From contig OX465282.1 in NCBI GenBank assembly GCA_949987705.1, positions 61,501,922 to 61,565,921 on the forward strand: a stretch of 64,000 nucleotides of DNA, in the 5' to 3' direction. Below are positions 21,060 through 32,305 of this stretch, piece by piece; position 1 is the stretch's first letter, and every line of letters begins with the position of its first letter. Position numbers and translations under genes: made by a program. The DNA comes from Thereva unica (lineage: Eukaryota > Arthropoda > Insecta > Diptera > Therevidae). Under the pieces are notes generated by a model. That model saw only the letters and a list, made by a program, of their open reading frames with translations, did not search any database and was not told the DNA's origin.

Positions 21060-22814
21060 GCGGTATATGGTCCAAAAAATCTTCTCGCATCGAAATTCTT
21101 TCGGATGAAATTTTTTCACCTAAATTGTGCACGCCTATGTCCTAATAATTAGCCCGTGGTTAAATCTCCCACCCACACATAGACATCGGTCCAGAAAATT
21201 CTTTTGGGTAGCGGCGCAGCCAATCCAGGCGCTTTGCGCAAGAATAATCGCATGACGCCGAGACACACATAAAAAAAATGCATGTAGCCTGCTTGTATGG
21301 ATAGAGATACATAAACAAATACAGGAATTTCTTCTAGCGCTATCACCCCGCCCCCCAAAAAGCCACGCTAACCTTATAAGGAGACGAATCGATGGAAATT
21401 TCGATGAAGCGACTCGGAAAAAGGGTGGCTGAGATGATTAGGGAAACGAGTGGTAGTCAATTCAGTAAGCAGAAGACAGTGAAGCGTAAAGATTTTCCCT
21501 TAGTTTATTTTCTCTCAGTGGTAAAAAAACTCTTTTTTCTATTAAGCGCTATGTAAGGATCGCGCTCCATCGGCTTAACGGAATGTTAACCATGTCCTAG
21601 ATTCCAGTTCTTTCTTTTTTTGAATACTCTGAGCGGTAAATAAATAATCCGGTTTAGATCAAATAAAAGTTCCCCTCAAGAACAGACAAAAGGTGACTGT
21701 GAAAGAAGAATATTCTGTTAATCTGTGTGTTAGTCGGTCGTTTTTTTTGTGAAATACAGTGTAGTTGTAAAAGCGTTGTGCATCCAGAATTCAGCTACAG
21801 GTGACGGACGAATTTATTATAATGAAGGTGCCCGGCAACCAGCCATCCGATTTCATCAGGAATGATGGATAACTAAATTATTTTCCTTTGCTTCGTAATA
21901 AACGTGGATTTGGTTCAATTGTTTTATTTTGCTAAATGTCATTAAATTTTAAGATACCAGTGTAATCGTTATATCGTAAATTGACTACCAGAAACGTGGA
22001 TTCACTTCATTTTCTTTTCTTACCAACTATCATAGAATTTTTAAAGTGTAATAGTAATTATCCCATTGTAAATTAATTACCAGAAAAGAATTTCATAAAT
22101 TACTTCCTATATTAAATCTTCTTTTCGCATGTATTTTTTCTTACAATGTAAATAAATAAGAACTGAAAAAAATAAAAACCAAAAAGGAAGAAAAAGCGCT
22201 ATAAGTAGTTGTGAATATTTAATAAGTTGAGTAGAATTGTTATTTTTTTAGACTGGTTAAGAAAGATAATTTTTTTTGTGTTATATTTCTTTATTGAACT
22301 TATAATTATCTGATGATGACTTTCATAACAAATATACAGAAAAAAAACAAACCAAAAATGAAAGAAAGCACAACATAAAGTGAGATGCCTCTCTAAAGTA
22401 TTGTTAGTAGTAATTTGTTATAAAAATACACGACCAAGTTAGTAACGAAATGGTGGCCACCCTGTAAGATAAAGAAATAAAAAGGAGGAGATGTAAATGT
22501 TAATAAAATAAAAATATAAAGGATTTTTTTATATAAAGAAAGAAAAAAATTATTAAATGTATATACTAAAGAAGAAAAGAAAGTAAAGGACAGTTAAATC
22601 CTAAACATAAGTACCTAATTAAGATTCAGTATGGAATCCGTTATTATTATTAAATTTTTTCTTGCGAAACAAATGTATCTAAATTAACTCGTTTTCTTTT
22701 CGTCATATATTATATGAATTCAGTAAACTTAAGTTGGTCTTATTATTTCTTCGTGTTATCTTTTCTATTGGAAAAAATATTTTTTTTTTGTGTGATTTGT
22801 CTACCACTGGACAT
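21060..22814. other. AT-rich non-coding stretch
   Basis: No supported gene. About 21895-22085 holds two diverged direct copies of a roughly 100 bp unit, each with AAACGTGGATT and ending (A/T)TTA/GACTACCAG-like sequence. 22140-22740 is A/T-rich with many AAAGAAA strings, similar in composition to the DNA upstream of the two other copies of the module described next. Confidence 0.5.
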
Positions 22815-23312
22815 GTAAGGTAAGGATAGGTGGAGCAGGGCATGGATGTCGGTGAGGAGGCTGTGCGCCTCGCACTTGAAATCGTAAGTACCCATATGGG
22901 TTAAATTCATTATTTCAGCTTTCAGCACCGACCGCGGCGCCCGCATGGCTGTGCTACAATAACCCTTAATCCCTCTCGATGGCCCTGGACGAGTCCGCAC
23001 GTCGTCCCTTTGTTTTCGGTGTTATTTGATTTGATATTTCGGCACGAGATTTTTATTGAAAATTTTCCTTTCAATCTGTCACTTGCTTCGCCTTCATGTA
23101 CTACGAACCCCCTCCCCCCCATCCGGCGAGCTAGTTCGCACATCGCCAGTCGTGCCAGCACCTGAAGTGCAATGAAGGCAAGTGATTCTCTTCGACGAAC
23201 CCTTCCATCCGGACGTTGTCAAAGCCCCTGTTCTATAATTTTTTTTTGTAATGAGGCAATGTTCCTTGTTCTTCGTGCTATGCCAGCACAAAATATTCCC
23301 CGACAGATTACA
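22815..23312 (+). repeat. Dispersed ~500 bp module, copy 1
   Basis: Shares with 25525-26027 and 45533-45971 the ordered blocks GGCTGTG, GTAAGTAC, CCGCCCGCATGGCTG-like, GGCACGAGAT, ACGAACCC(C)TCCCCC, GGCGAGCTAG, and GCACAAAATATTCCC...GACAGATTACA at its end. A 35 nt segment beginning GTAAGTAC (22884) and ending TTTCAG (22918) resembles a miniature intron. Copy 3 ends exactly at the right end of an LTR-like insertion, so this is probably the 3' part of a long LTR; the left part is not recognised here. Confidence 0.75.
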
Positions 23313-23331
23313 ACTTGCAGAGGAATAAGAT

Positions 23332-23503
23332 AGTAAAAATTAAAATATTTTGCAGTAAAATGGGGACGAGAGGATATTTTTGAATTTTTGAAACGAAAAT
23401 ATAGAAATACTGCAACAAAAAATTGTAATTTTTCATCAGATTTCGATTAAAAATTACATTTTGTTGCAGTATTCATGTATTGCAAAATATTGTATTTTTT
23501 ACT
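23332..23503. mobile_element. Palindromic MITE, 172 bp
   Basis: The ends AGTAAAAATTAAAATATTTTG and the inverted form at 23481-23503 match with few differences. A second inner pair, AATACTGCAACAAAAAATTG near 23407 and its near complement ending at 23474, makes a strong hairpin. No coding capacity. Confidence 0.7.
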
Positions 23504-23854
23504 ACGTCATTTCTCTGCGTGTAGTTCCGATCAAAATGACGATTTTGAAATTGAAAACAGCATTTTTTCCAGTGAAAATTTCTTTATACGAAATCATCTA
23601 ATTTAAGAATCTTTGTTACTTTTGCAAATTCAACCACTACAGTTTTTTTACATATTTGCAGTGTGAGTAATAAACACAAATAGCAAAAACCGCTTCTTAA
23701 TATACTTTTTCGATCCCGAGCAACAAGCTTTCCAAAAAATCACTTTTTCCCGACGCTCCAGGTAGACTCTCCCTTTAATAAAAAATGTACATTTCCAGTC
23801 AAAATATAAAATTTGACGAAAAAGACCGCTCCGCTCCACAGGTGGGAACCGTAA

Positions 23855-24042
23855 TGTCAGCATATTTAGCATTATGCACCTAGGCTAATTATTTTATAAG
23901 AATATGTATTTCTAAGTTTAGTCTTAGCCGAAGCCTTCAATCAAAAAGTTTATTTTAATAAAATTATCTTTAAATAAATTTGGTGTTTATTTTTGTTAAT
24001 AAATTTACATCGTATAATTTTAACTGGCGCCCGAGCAGGGAC
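23855..24042 (+). repeat. Isolated LTR end with a tRNA-Lys primer-binding site
   Basis: TGGCGCCCGAGCAGGGAC at 24025-24042 matches the complement of the tRNA-Lys (UUU) 3' end with one A-to-G difference. The upstream 170 bp could be a short LTR starting TGTCAGCATATTTAGC at 23855, with TATAAG and several AATAAA motifs. The end is ...TTTTAAC rather than CA, so the precise border is uncertain. No matching second LTR or coding region was found; the element is truncated. Confidence 0.55.
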
Positions 24043-25524
24043 CAGAGTAGTGTTATTATCTATTCTTCTAATCGGAAAAAAATCTTTTCTAAAAATAAAA
24101 TAGTGAGAATACAAATTCAAACATTCATACATATAGTGACGTAAATAGTGTCCACTATAAAGATTAGAATAGTGAGTGAAATAGATGTAACAACAAAGTT
24201 CGTAGCAAATAGCAAATTAAAAACTTGTGAAACTAGAAATCGAAAGTTGTGGAGAAGGTCCCCTAGTAGCTGTGGAAGCAGCAGAAAGGAGTTTCAATCC
24301 GAGGAACAGCCAGCCACGCAGGATGTTTAGACCACTACCACTGGTTCCCACGCTAGAAGAGCAAACTTTTCCGGGATTAGTGCGTGCAATGAAGAAGCTA
24401 AGACTCGCTATTTTGATGTAAGTCAATTTAGATATTGTTAGATTGTTGGAATTTTTTTTTCTCTTTTGGGCGATGGCAATTTGACCGGAAAAAAAGCAAT
24501 GGAAATGGGGAATTAAATTTTTTTTATAATTTGTGTTTTCTATGTAAATAACAAAGTTGAATAGATGAATTCGTAAAAATAGCAACGTAAAGAAGAAATC
24601 CGTGTTGGATTAGAAAATACAAGCATGTTTCTATGGGAGGAAGAGGTAATGTGACCACTAATATTAGTGTTGGTTCTGTTAGTAGTGGAGTTCAGGCAAA
24701 GTAAAATGAACAGCTTTTTTTAAATGTTTATTACAATCAACAAAAGAAAAAAAAGAAAAAGAAAAAACAAAAACATTGAAAGAGAAAAATACAGGACATT
24801 ATTATTATTATTATAATTATTAATAATTAAATATTATTATTATTGAATTAGATTTTAAAAGAAATACTTTTTTTACTAAATTTTTAAATAAATAAAAAAA
24901 AAAAGAAAAAATGTGTAAAATATATTTGAATTAAGATTTAAGAGAGTTATATAATATACAAAAAAAATCGTAGAAATATAACTGAAAAGTTTTTTTAAGT
25001 TAAAGTAAAATTTCAAAAATTCTCTTATACCCCCTCATCACCTTGTTTATTTTTTTTTATTTTTTTGTGTAAAAATCTTGATTGAAAATTTATCGCAATT
25101 TTTTTAAGTTCCAATACAAGATTTTCAAAATGCAAAGAAAAAAATAAAATAAAATTATATTTATAATTAATATTCTTTTTCGTAAAATTGTCAATTGCTT
25201 CCGTTTTAAGTGTGATGAATTTTTTTTATTTAAAAAAAAAAATTTAATAAATATTCATATTCAAATAACCATTCCATAGGGTCCCCCAAGAAAAAAAATT
25301 AAAAGTAATCAAAGCTTATATATAAGAGAAATATGTCGTATTAAAATTTTATTTGTTTTCGTCAATAAGCCATAATAAATACTCTTTTTATTGTTTATAT
25401 AGTACCCGAAGTTTGTTTTTGTAAAAACCATAATCTTTTTGAAATAAAATAGGTACTTGCGAAACCAATTTTTTGTCAAAATGTACCCTCCTATTTTTTT
25501 TCTCTCGACGGCTAGCGTGATTAT
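24043..25524 (+). other. Leader-like and AT-rich DNA, no gene
   Basis: 24148-24421 holds a short open frame that ends in a strong donor (GATGTAAGTC at 24417-24426); it may be a leader exon of the element starting at 23855, but no domain is visible. 24700-25480 is extremely A/T-rich with A-G runs. Confidence 0.45.
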
Positions 25525-26027
25525 GTAAGTAATAGATTGGCCGGAAGCATGGTGACCGGTGGAGAGGCTGTGTGCTCCTCAGCCCCAACGTAAGTACTTG
25601 CATGTTTTAATTTTTTTTAGCATTTCATCCTCGTTCGCGACCGCCCGCATGGCTGTGCCCCGCAAACCCTTTCTGATGGGCCTGCACAGGTCCCCTATCG
25701 CCACTTCGATTATTTTCTTTGGTTCTTAGTGGCACGAGATGTTAGTTTATTTAAACTGTCACCCTCTTTTTGTCTCATTGCACGACGAACCCTCCCCCAT
25801 CCGGCGAGCTAGTTCGCACATCGCCAGTCGTGCCAGCACCTGAAGTGCAGTGAAGGTAGGTGATTCTCTTCGGCGAATCCCTTCAGCCGGACCATCCGTC
25901 CAGCCACTCTCGACATTGTCAAAGCCCCTGTCCTATTTTTTTTTTGTAATAAGTTTTGAGGCCCAGTGAGCCAAAATTCCTTGTTATTCGTGCTATATCA
26001 GCACAAAATATTCCCTGACAGATTACA
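25525..26027 (+). repeat. Dispersed ~500 bp module, copy 2
   Basis: Best match to copy 1: the stretch from CCGGCGAGCTAGTTCGCACA through GTGCCAGCACCTGAAGTGCA is shared base for base. The mini-intron-like segment runs from GTAAGTACTTG at 25590 to TTTTTTTTAG at 25620, 31 nt. Ends GACAGATTACA at 26027. No primer-binding site follows, so if it is an LTR end it is a solo or 3' LTR. Confidence 0.78.
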
Positions 26028-26399
26028 CTATTTACCAAAATCTATTCTACCAAAAAATTCCCTATTAGAACTGTTTTAAATACATTCTTGTCCATATTTG
26101 CCATCTGTAATGCCATGCATACGTAAAACTCAGTATGACGGTTGTGTTATATATAATTTGGCCTGCCGCACGTGTGTGTAATTCCATTTTAAATAATAAA
26201 GAACAAGACTCGATAAAAGAATAATCGGTCACTGTCACTGCCACTGGAAGGAAGCATGTTTTTCGCGCGCACAGTTCCACAATTTTCTAGCAAAAAACTA
26301 TTAAATAAAAGCGGTCTACCAAGATAGATACGTAAAAATGGATAAGTAAAATTTTTATAGATCTAAAGTTTTCGTTGAAATAATTTATATCATATTTTA

Positions 26400-26673
26400 T
26401 AGGTTTGTTGTTAGAACAAAAAATGTATGTCAGGCTGAGACAACTCCACAAAAGAGCTGTACAACGGAAAGCGAATGTTCCAATGATGACCAGTATGTAA
26501 TGTAGTTTAGATTGTCTTTTATTTTATTTCAAGTAATATAATTTGGTAGATCAGGAAATAAAAAGAAAATTAAATTAGAGAGGAAATTTCGTCAACAATG
26601 GAAAGATGTATTTCCATGGATTGAAGAAAAGTTAGGCAAATCCTTTTGTTAAGTTTGCAACAAATCTTTAATG
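26400..26673 (+). pseudogene. 5' exons of a hAT-family transposase gene (split by a LINE)
   Basis: A short upstream coding segment (about 26421-26490) ends near a donor-like CCAGTATGTAAT. A second segment, about 26553-26673, reads KFRQQWKDVFPWIEEKLG and then a BED-type finger start. In that finger the codon after FC is a TAA stop where a lysine codon would fit, followed by VCNKSL. The frame resumes at 32306 after the LINE. This is the N-terminal, DNA-binding part of a hAT transposase. Nonsense mutation and insertion make it non-functional. Confidence 0.6.
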
Positions 26674-26756
26674 AACCTATTATTATTATTCTTGTTGAGG
26701 GGCGCTTTAGCGGGCACTGCGACCTATTTGTTTGGTCTATTGTGCCATCCCCTTCT

Positions 26757-29700
26757 TTAAAAACCATCAAGGTTAAGGCTTCTTAGGTAGCCTAGAACTG
26801 ATTTAGGGTTGCTGTCCCAAATCTCCCTGGGAGTAGGGAAATCACGATGGAGAAGGCTCAGTCTTTTCCTCGCTGTAGCCTCACAGTCGCACATCAAGTG
26901 CTCCGCGGTTTCGGGAGCTGTCCCGCAGAATCGACAGCCAGAGTCGGCCACCAGTCCTATTTTGTTTAGGTGATAGTTAAGCGAACAGTGGCCCGTCAGG
27001 AGCTCTGTTATTATTTTTAGATCCGACCTCTTGAGATTTAAAAGTTTGTCCGCCTTAGCTTTATCGATTTGGATGAATCTTTTAGCTTGACGAGCACCCT
27101 GGGTCCTAGACCAGCTTTGAAGAAACATCTGGTCAACCCAATTCTTTAAGGCCATTTTTACGTGGCAGCTTGCTAAGCTACAGAAAGGTTCCGGACCAAT
27201 AGGTAATGAGTTTGCGCCTGCTCTAGCCAGGCTATCGGCAATCTCATTACCAATGTGACCTTCGTGGCCCGGAATCCACATCAGCGTGACACTATTGTTC
27301 CTGCTGAGGAATTTCAGGGATTGAAGACAATCCAGGACAGTCTTTGATGACACTCTGTGCGATCTAATGGCCAGCAGTGCAGCTTGACTGTCCGAGAAAA
27401 TAACAATGTTAGAGCTATTTGGAGCTCTATTAATACAAGTCTGAGCACACACCTGGATGGCGAGTACCTCAGCCTGAAAAACAGTGGGGGTAGTGCCCAG
27501 AGCCATGGATATTTTGCTCCTTGGGCCATAAACACCCAGCCCTACCCCTTTATCGGTTTTGGAACCATCTGTGTACCAAAAGGCCGTGCTTCCTCTAAAG
27601 AGAGGCCTGCCATGTTGCCACTCTGACCTACTTCGAATAATCGTCGTAAACGGCTTGTCAAAGTCAAGAGTAGCAGGAATGGTATCGGACAAAGATATCA
27701 TTGGCTCCAAGTTCAGCTCCTTGAGGATCGATAAATGATCCAGCAGGTCTCCTGGCTTAAAGGAGAATAGCTCCCGTAGACGCAGTACCCCTGCCAGAGC
27801 CTCTTTTTTCACCACCAGGTGTAGCGGAGGAAGGTTCAGTAGAGCCTCCATAGCCACAGTCGGACAGGTGCTTTTGGCCCCTGTGATACCAAGACAGGCC
27901 AGTCTTTGCACCCTGGCCAGCTTAATCATAGCACCCTTTTGTTTGGTCTTAGCCCACCATGCGATGGATGCATATGTGATCATGGGCCTTACGACCGTAG
28001 TGTATAGCCAAAACATTAACTTAGGTTTAAGACCCCAGGTTTTTCCCACGAATTGGCGACAAACATGGAGAGATGCAGTTGCCTTGGCAGTTACTCTCTC
28101 AATTTGAGATTTCCAGGAGAGCTTTTGATCCAGGATTATGCCTAGATATTTAGCCTCCTTTGAGAAACCTATTTCTTTGCCGTCCACAGAGGGAGCTTTT
28201 AAATTTAGCTTCCTTCTATTAGTAAACGGTACGATGACAGTTTTTTGTGGGTTAATACCCAGATTCTTGCTACGGCACCAGCTATGCACATGTGACAAAG
28301 CGGCTTGCATGAGGTCTGAAACGGTGCTATCATGACCGCCGCTAACCGTTATGACGATATCGTCAGCATAGGCCTGTGTTTTAAATCCACGGTTATTCAG
28401 GTCGGCAAGAAGTTCGTCGATCACGATTGACCATAAGAGGGGTGATAGAACGCCCCCTTGAGGACAGCCTTTAGCAGCAGTTACCGTAATCGATTCACCA
28501 TTCATCTCAGCAGTTATCAATCTGCTGCTGAGAAGCGACGTGATCCATCTCGCAGTGGGGCGAAGAATGCCTTTTTTTACTGCTGCTTCATTGATCGCGT
28601 CGAAGGTAACGTTATCAAACGCACCCTCAATGTCTGCAAAGGCGCAGAGAGAGATTTCCTTGGCCCTGAGGGACTTCTCAATATCTCTCACTAGCACATG
28701 AATGGCAGTCTCTGTAGATCTGCCTGGCCGGTAGGCAAATTGCAGACAGTGAAGTGGGCTCGCTGTAAGACCCTCTCTAATATGACTGTCTAAAACTTTC
28801 TCCATTGTTTTCAGAAGAAAGGAAGAGAGGCTGATGGGTCGATAGGATTTTGCTTCTCTATTTGATCTTCTCCCCGATTTAGGGATAAAGACTACCCTAG
28901 CCTCTCTCCAACACCTCGGAATGTGGGCCAGCGCAAAGCTACCCCGAAAAAGTGGTAGCAGGACCGGTAAGATCTCTTCCAAGCCTCTCTGAAGGAGAGC
29001 TGGGAAGATGTGGTCCTTTCCAGCAGCCTTGAAGGGACTGAAGGTGCCAATGGCCCACTCAATCTTACCGGCAGTGAAAATCCTGTTTGCCAGGCCTTTG
29101 TTCCTATTATAGGACCGATGGGCAAGTACTACCTCCGATTCAATGTTAGGTTCAAAGGCCAATCCAGGGTTAATTACCTGAGAGCCAGGGAAATGAGTGC
29201 TCATTAATAGCTCCAGGGTATCCCTGGTGTTCTCCGTAAAGGACCCTTCAGAGGTCTTGAGAGAGACAATGCCATTAGAGTGATCCTTAGACAGAACTTT
29301 GTGTAACCTCGTGGAGGCTGGAAGTTTGTCTATTTCTTCGCAGAAGGCTTTCCATGACCTTCGTTTGGATCTTCTCAAATCTTTATTGTAATTGGTAAGG
29401 GCTTTCTTGTAGGGGTCCCAGTTGCCCGAGACTTTAGCCCTATTAAATAATTTTCTGACTTCTCTCCTTTGCTTGCAGAGATCATTGTTCCACCATGAAA
29501 CCTTTCGGTTAGTGCTTCGAGGTTTCGCAGGGCAGCTGCTCTCGAAGGCTGCGATGATCGTTTCCTGCAGATTGGTAGAGACAAGGTCGAGATCGACCTC
29601 AGTAATGAGATTGGTATCCATATGGCTGATTCCTGAACTGAGAGCTGTGCGATAAGCGTCCCAGTCAGTCTGCCGTGGAATCCTAAATGCTTCCGAGGAT

Positions 29701-30395
29701 ATTGCAGAAGCTCTCAGGTTAAACCGTATATGTCTATGGTCAGACATTGATGGCTCACTTGAGACGTGCCAGTTTAGTATTCTGGAACTGACAAATGTGC
29801 TAGCAAGAGTCAGGTCAATTACCTCTTGCCTAGTCACATTAGAAAAGGTAGGTTCGTGCCCCTTGTTCATAGCCTGTAAATTGTAGGTAGTAATGAAATC
29901 AAGGAGGTGATCGCCCCTAGAATTAGTATTGGTGCTTCCCCACACAAGGTGGTGCGCATTGGCATCGCAACCAATCACTAACTGAATATTCCTCCTAGTG
30001 CAGTCTTCCACAAGTCTCTTGACATCTGGTGGTGGTGGGGCAGGCTCTTCACCAGGGAAGTAGGCCGAGGCTATAACGAGCCTGGGCATTCCTACGTCTC
30101 CAGGTAGCACTACCTCAGCCGCGACCAGATCTCTGGATACGAACTGCGAAAGAGGAAGGCAAGTTAGTCTCTTCCCCATGAGCAGTGCTGCTCTAGGGCA
30201 GTCATGCTCGGTGGAGTAGATCAACCTGCCAGCATTAGTAGCGAGGCCACATATTCTTCCTCGGTACACCCATGGCTCTTGGATTAGGGCCACATCTAAA
30301 TTGCCCGAGATAAACTTTTTTTCAAGTATTGCAGAAGCAGCCTTGGCGTGATGAAGGTTTATCTGGACAAGCTTCATATTGGAAGCAGTGCTCAT
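26757..30395 (-). CDS. LINE ORF2: endonuclease, reverse transcriptase, RNase H
   Basis: 1212 residues. The APE-type endonuclease occupies about 7-226: N13-L14 in the first motif, E40 (QEPW), D144/N146 (GCDANAHH), D194 and the SDH motif at 218-220. Reverse transcriptase about 430-760 with FADIEGAFD and YADD at about 675. RNase H about 938-1070 (YTDGSKTD, FSDSQAAL, WIPGHEGHIGNEIADSLA). A CCHC finger (CRFCGTAPETAEHLMCDC) near 1153-1170. It nicks target DNA and primes reverse transcription on it. The start ATG overlaps the ORF1 stop as ATGA, pointing to termination-reinitiation. No stops or frameshifts. Confidence 0.95.
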   Translation of the reverse strand: MSTASNMKLVQINLHHAKAASAILEKKFISGNLDVALIQEPWVYRGRICGLATNAGRLIYSTEHDCPRAALLMGKRLTCLPLSQFVSRDLVAAEVVLPGDVGMPRLVIASAYFPGEEPAPPPPDVKRLVEDCTRRNIQLVIGCDANAHHLVWGSTNTNSRGDHLLDFITTYNLQAMNKGHEPTFSNVTRQEVIDLTLASTFVSSRILNWHVSSEPSMSDHRHIRFNLRASAISSEAFRIPRQTDWDAYRTALSSGISHMDTNLITEVDLDLVSTNLQETIIAAFESSCPAKPRSTNRKVSWWNNDLCKQRREVRKLFNRAKVSGNWDPYKKALTNYNKDLRRSKRRSWKAFCEEIDKLPASTRLHKVLSKDHSNGIVSLKTSEGSFTENTRDTLELLMSTHFPGSQVINPGLAFEPNIESEVVLAHRSYNRNKGLANRIFTAGKIEWAIGTFSPFKAAGKDHIFPALLQRGLEEILPVLLPLFRGSFALAHIPRCWREARVVFIPKSGRRSNREAKSYRPISLSSFLLKTMEKVLDSHIREGLTASPLHCLQFAYRPGRSTETAIHVLVRDIEKSLRAKEISLCAFADIEGAFDNVTFDAINEAAVKKGILRPTARWITSLLSSRLITAEMNGESITVTAAKGCPQGGVLSPLLWSIVIDELLADLNNRGFKTQAYADDIVITVSGGHDSTVSDLMQAALSHVHSWCRSKNLGINPQKTVIVPFTNRRKLNLKAPSVDGKEIGFSKEAKYLGIILDQKLSWKSQIERVTAKATASLHVCRQFVGKTWGLKPKLMFWLYTTVVRPMITYASIAWWAKTKQKGAMIKLARVQRLACLGITGAKSTCPTVAMEALLNLPPLHLVVKKEALAGVLRLRELFSFKPGDLLDHLSILKELNLEPMISLSDTIPATLDFDKPFTTIIRSRSEWQHGRPLFRGSTAFWYTDGSKTDKGVGLGVYGPRSKISMALGTTPTVFQAEVLAIQVCAQTCINRAPNSSNIVIFSDSQAALLAIRSHRVSSKTVLDCLQSLKFLSRNNSVTLMWIPGHEGHIGNEIADSLARAGANSLPIGPEPFCSLASCHVKMALKNWVDQMFLQSWSRTQGARQAKRFIQIDKAKADKLLNLKRSDLKIITELLTGHCSLNYHLNKIGLVADSGCRFCGTAPETAEHLMCDCEATARKRLSLLHRDFPTPREIWDSNPKSVLGYLRSLNLDGF

Positions 30396-31945
30396 TTCCT
30401 GAAGGGATTTTTTCTCCTCCCCTTCTTAGGACCCTTACTGGGCTGTGGAGGTTTACCCCTTGAGGATTGGAGTGGCGATTTTAGGGGCTCAGCCCCGCCT
30501 GTAGCGGCAATAGAGGAAGCATCCAGAGTTGCTTCCCCGACGATTCCGCCAGCAGCACCAGCCTCTCTGGAGGCTATATGTTCGCATGTGTCGGATGGTG
30601 GGGTACTAGACATTGCCCCAGCCGCCTGCAATACTGAGCTAGTGGAGGGATTCATTACCTCGTTAGAGGACCCCCCAACCACCAGCCCAGAGAGTGCAGT
30701 GGTCACCATCCTCACATTGGAGCTTACCTCTCCCATTTCCGGAGCAGGCTCAAGCGAGGCTTCAGATGTTAGCCTCGGGGCATCTGCTTCCTTGGTGATA
30801 GGAGCGGAAATGGTCGCGGTTGCTCGCGAAGTGCTGGCGGTCGCTGAGGGGACAGTATGAGCTTGGCCAGAGTCAGCCTTGGACATAGGCTTTTCTGCCG
30901 CCTTAATCCTAAGCTGTGCCCAACCAAACTTGTAGCCAATTTGGCCGCCTGTCCGTCTCAGCTCGTCAACTGACCTTTGGTCCACGGAGAACGTCATCTC
31001 CGTAAATGGTGGACGGTGCACTTTGTGGAGTACTCTCCATTCATGCACCCTTAGAGCCCTGTTTTGGACCCCTATCCATTTCAACATAATGTCGGTAGGG
31101 TCTTCGGTTGCAGCCGGGAAATATCCGACCACAACATGGCTGCGCGGCAGCTTGTCTTCGTCCACAGCGACAAGACTAGCTCCTTCCCAGGGCTTAAGGT
31201 TAACCATCACACCTTTCAGCCACGTGGCCGTGGCCGAGTCGGCGCAGGTGATGGCTAGCCACCCCGGGCGCGCAGCGACACCTAGGAACCTCGGCTGCTC
31301 TGAGCTTTGTCCCAACTGGGCTATCGCCTCCAGAAGACTCCCTTGCACAGCCGTTAACTGATCCGTGGTCAGGAGAGTCTCTGGGTAGTCAGCAGCGAGC
31401 ACACCCATTCTGACACTCTCTGCTATTTGGCAGAAGGTCGGCTTTGAAGCTGTTTTAGGCTTCAGTGAGGGTGCGTCGCACTTCTTTGGTGAAGGCTTTT
31501 CAGCTGGCTTTCCAGGCCGTGTAGCTGGAGCCTTCGCCCTTTTCGCCGGGGCATTTTGGCCTGGAGAGGATCCAGAGGATCTGCCCCTCTTCTTGTTAGG
31601 AAGAATGGCTTTCCTCTCTTCCTCGGGGGCCACGCAAATCCTTTCGGCATCTTCCCGAGAGTAACCAGCATCCATAAGCCGCTTAAAACGTTTGGTGGCT
31701 GCGCCACTCCGGTTTTTAGAAGGAGCTTTTGGAATTCCGGTTTGCCGCTCCAATGGAGCAGAAGGTGAGCGCGGTTCCGCAGGTGGGCCTCTAAGGAGAT
31801 CTTCTTCCATTGAAGGAGTGATCTCAGCGTGCTCCACGGCAGTTCGCGGACTCAGACTGCCCTCATTGAAGAGGGATCCCGAAAATTCCCCTTCATTGGG
31901 GCCGTGATCGGCACCCTGCTGCATGGGTTCGCAGGGAATGTCCAA
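30392..31945 (-). CDS. LINE ORF1: RNA-binding-type protein with a DUF4780-like region
   Basis: 517 residues. The first 160 are rich in K, R, P and S with a basic cluster (PNKKRGRSSGSSPGQNAP). The segment at about 220-350 (ITCADSATATWLKGVM, WIGVQNRALRVHEW, GYKFGWAQLRIK) resembles the DUF4780 region of arthropod LINE ORF1 proteins. The tail is again low-complexity and ends in a basic run (KGPKKGRRKNPFRK). No CCHC knuckles are visible, unlike many Jockey or R1 ORF1 proteins. It is expected to coat element RNA. The stop codon shares bases with the ORF2 start. Confidence 0.85.
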   Translation of the reverse strand: MDIPCEPMQQGADHGPNEGEFSGSLFNEGSLSPRTAVEHAEITPSMEEDLLRGPPAEPRSPSAPLERQTGIPKAPSKNRSGAATKRFKRLMDAGYSREDAERICVAPEEERKAILPNKKRGRSSGSSPGQNAPAKRAKAPATRPGKPAEKPSPKKCDAPSLKPKTASKPTFCQIAESVRMGVLAADYPETLLTTDQLTAVQGSLLEAIAQLGQSSEQPRFLGVAARPGWLAITCADSATATWLKGVMVNLKPWEGASLVAVDEDKLPRSHVVVGYFPAATEDPTDIMLKWIGVQNRALRVHEWRVLHKVHRPPFTEMTFSVDQRSVDELRRTGGQIGYKFGWAQLRIKAAEKPMSKADSGQAHTVPSATASTSRATATISAPITKEADAPRLTSEASLEPAPEMGEVSSNVRMVTTALSGLVVGGSSNEVMNPSTSSVLQAAGAMSSTPPSDTCEHIASREAGAAGGIVGEATLDASSIAATGGAEPLKSPLQSSRGKPPQPSKGPKKGRRKNPFRK

Positions 31946-32305
31946 CTGGTCTTGTAGGTTGGCCTGTTGGGGGGCTATGGAAGCCCCAGAAGTGATTGAA
32001 GCGTTGAGAGGTGCTCCATCCTCATTATTATTTTTAAAGGTATCTATATTGATCCCACGAGTTGCGCGAGAAAGGACAGTCGCCCATGGCAGAGCTCCGC
32101 ATTACCATGGGAAGGCTAATTTAAACCGGAGGTCGCCTGGTATCCGGAGTCCATCGTTAGTAGTACACTAACGCAGTACCATTCATCCCTTCAGCACGAT
32201 TGTTTACACCTTGGGATTGCGCGCATCTATCTTAGTCAGGGCACCCTTACGGGGCCACGCAAGCCTCACCACCACGTCAAGGTGTAGATACGTCGGCGAG
32301 GATTA

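Larger units (their letters stand above)
26680..32305 (-). mobile_element. Full-length LOA-clade LINE
   Basis: Minus-strand element: 5' UTR (32305 to 31946), ORF1, ORF2, a 77 bp 3' UTR and an (AAT)n tail at 26690-26680. It interrupts the hAT transposase gene. AACCTA at 26674-26679 and again at 32306-32311 is the likely short target duplication. Both ORFs are open, so this copy may be competent. RNase H in ORF2 together with the N-terminal MKLVQINLHHAKAAS motif favour LOA over Jockey or RTE. Confidence 0.88.

Noticed and set aside
24227..24421. 64-residue frame ending in a donor site
   Set aside because: Kept only as a leader observation; no domain or homology visible.
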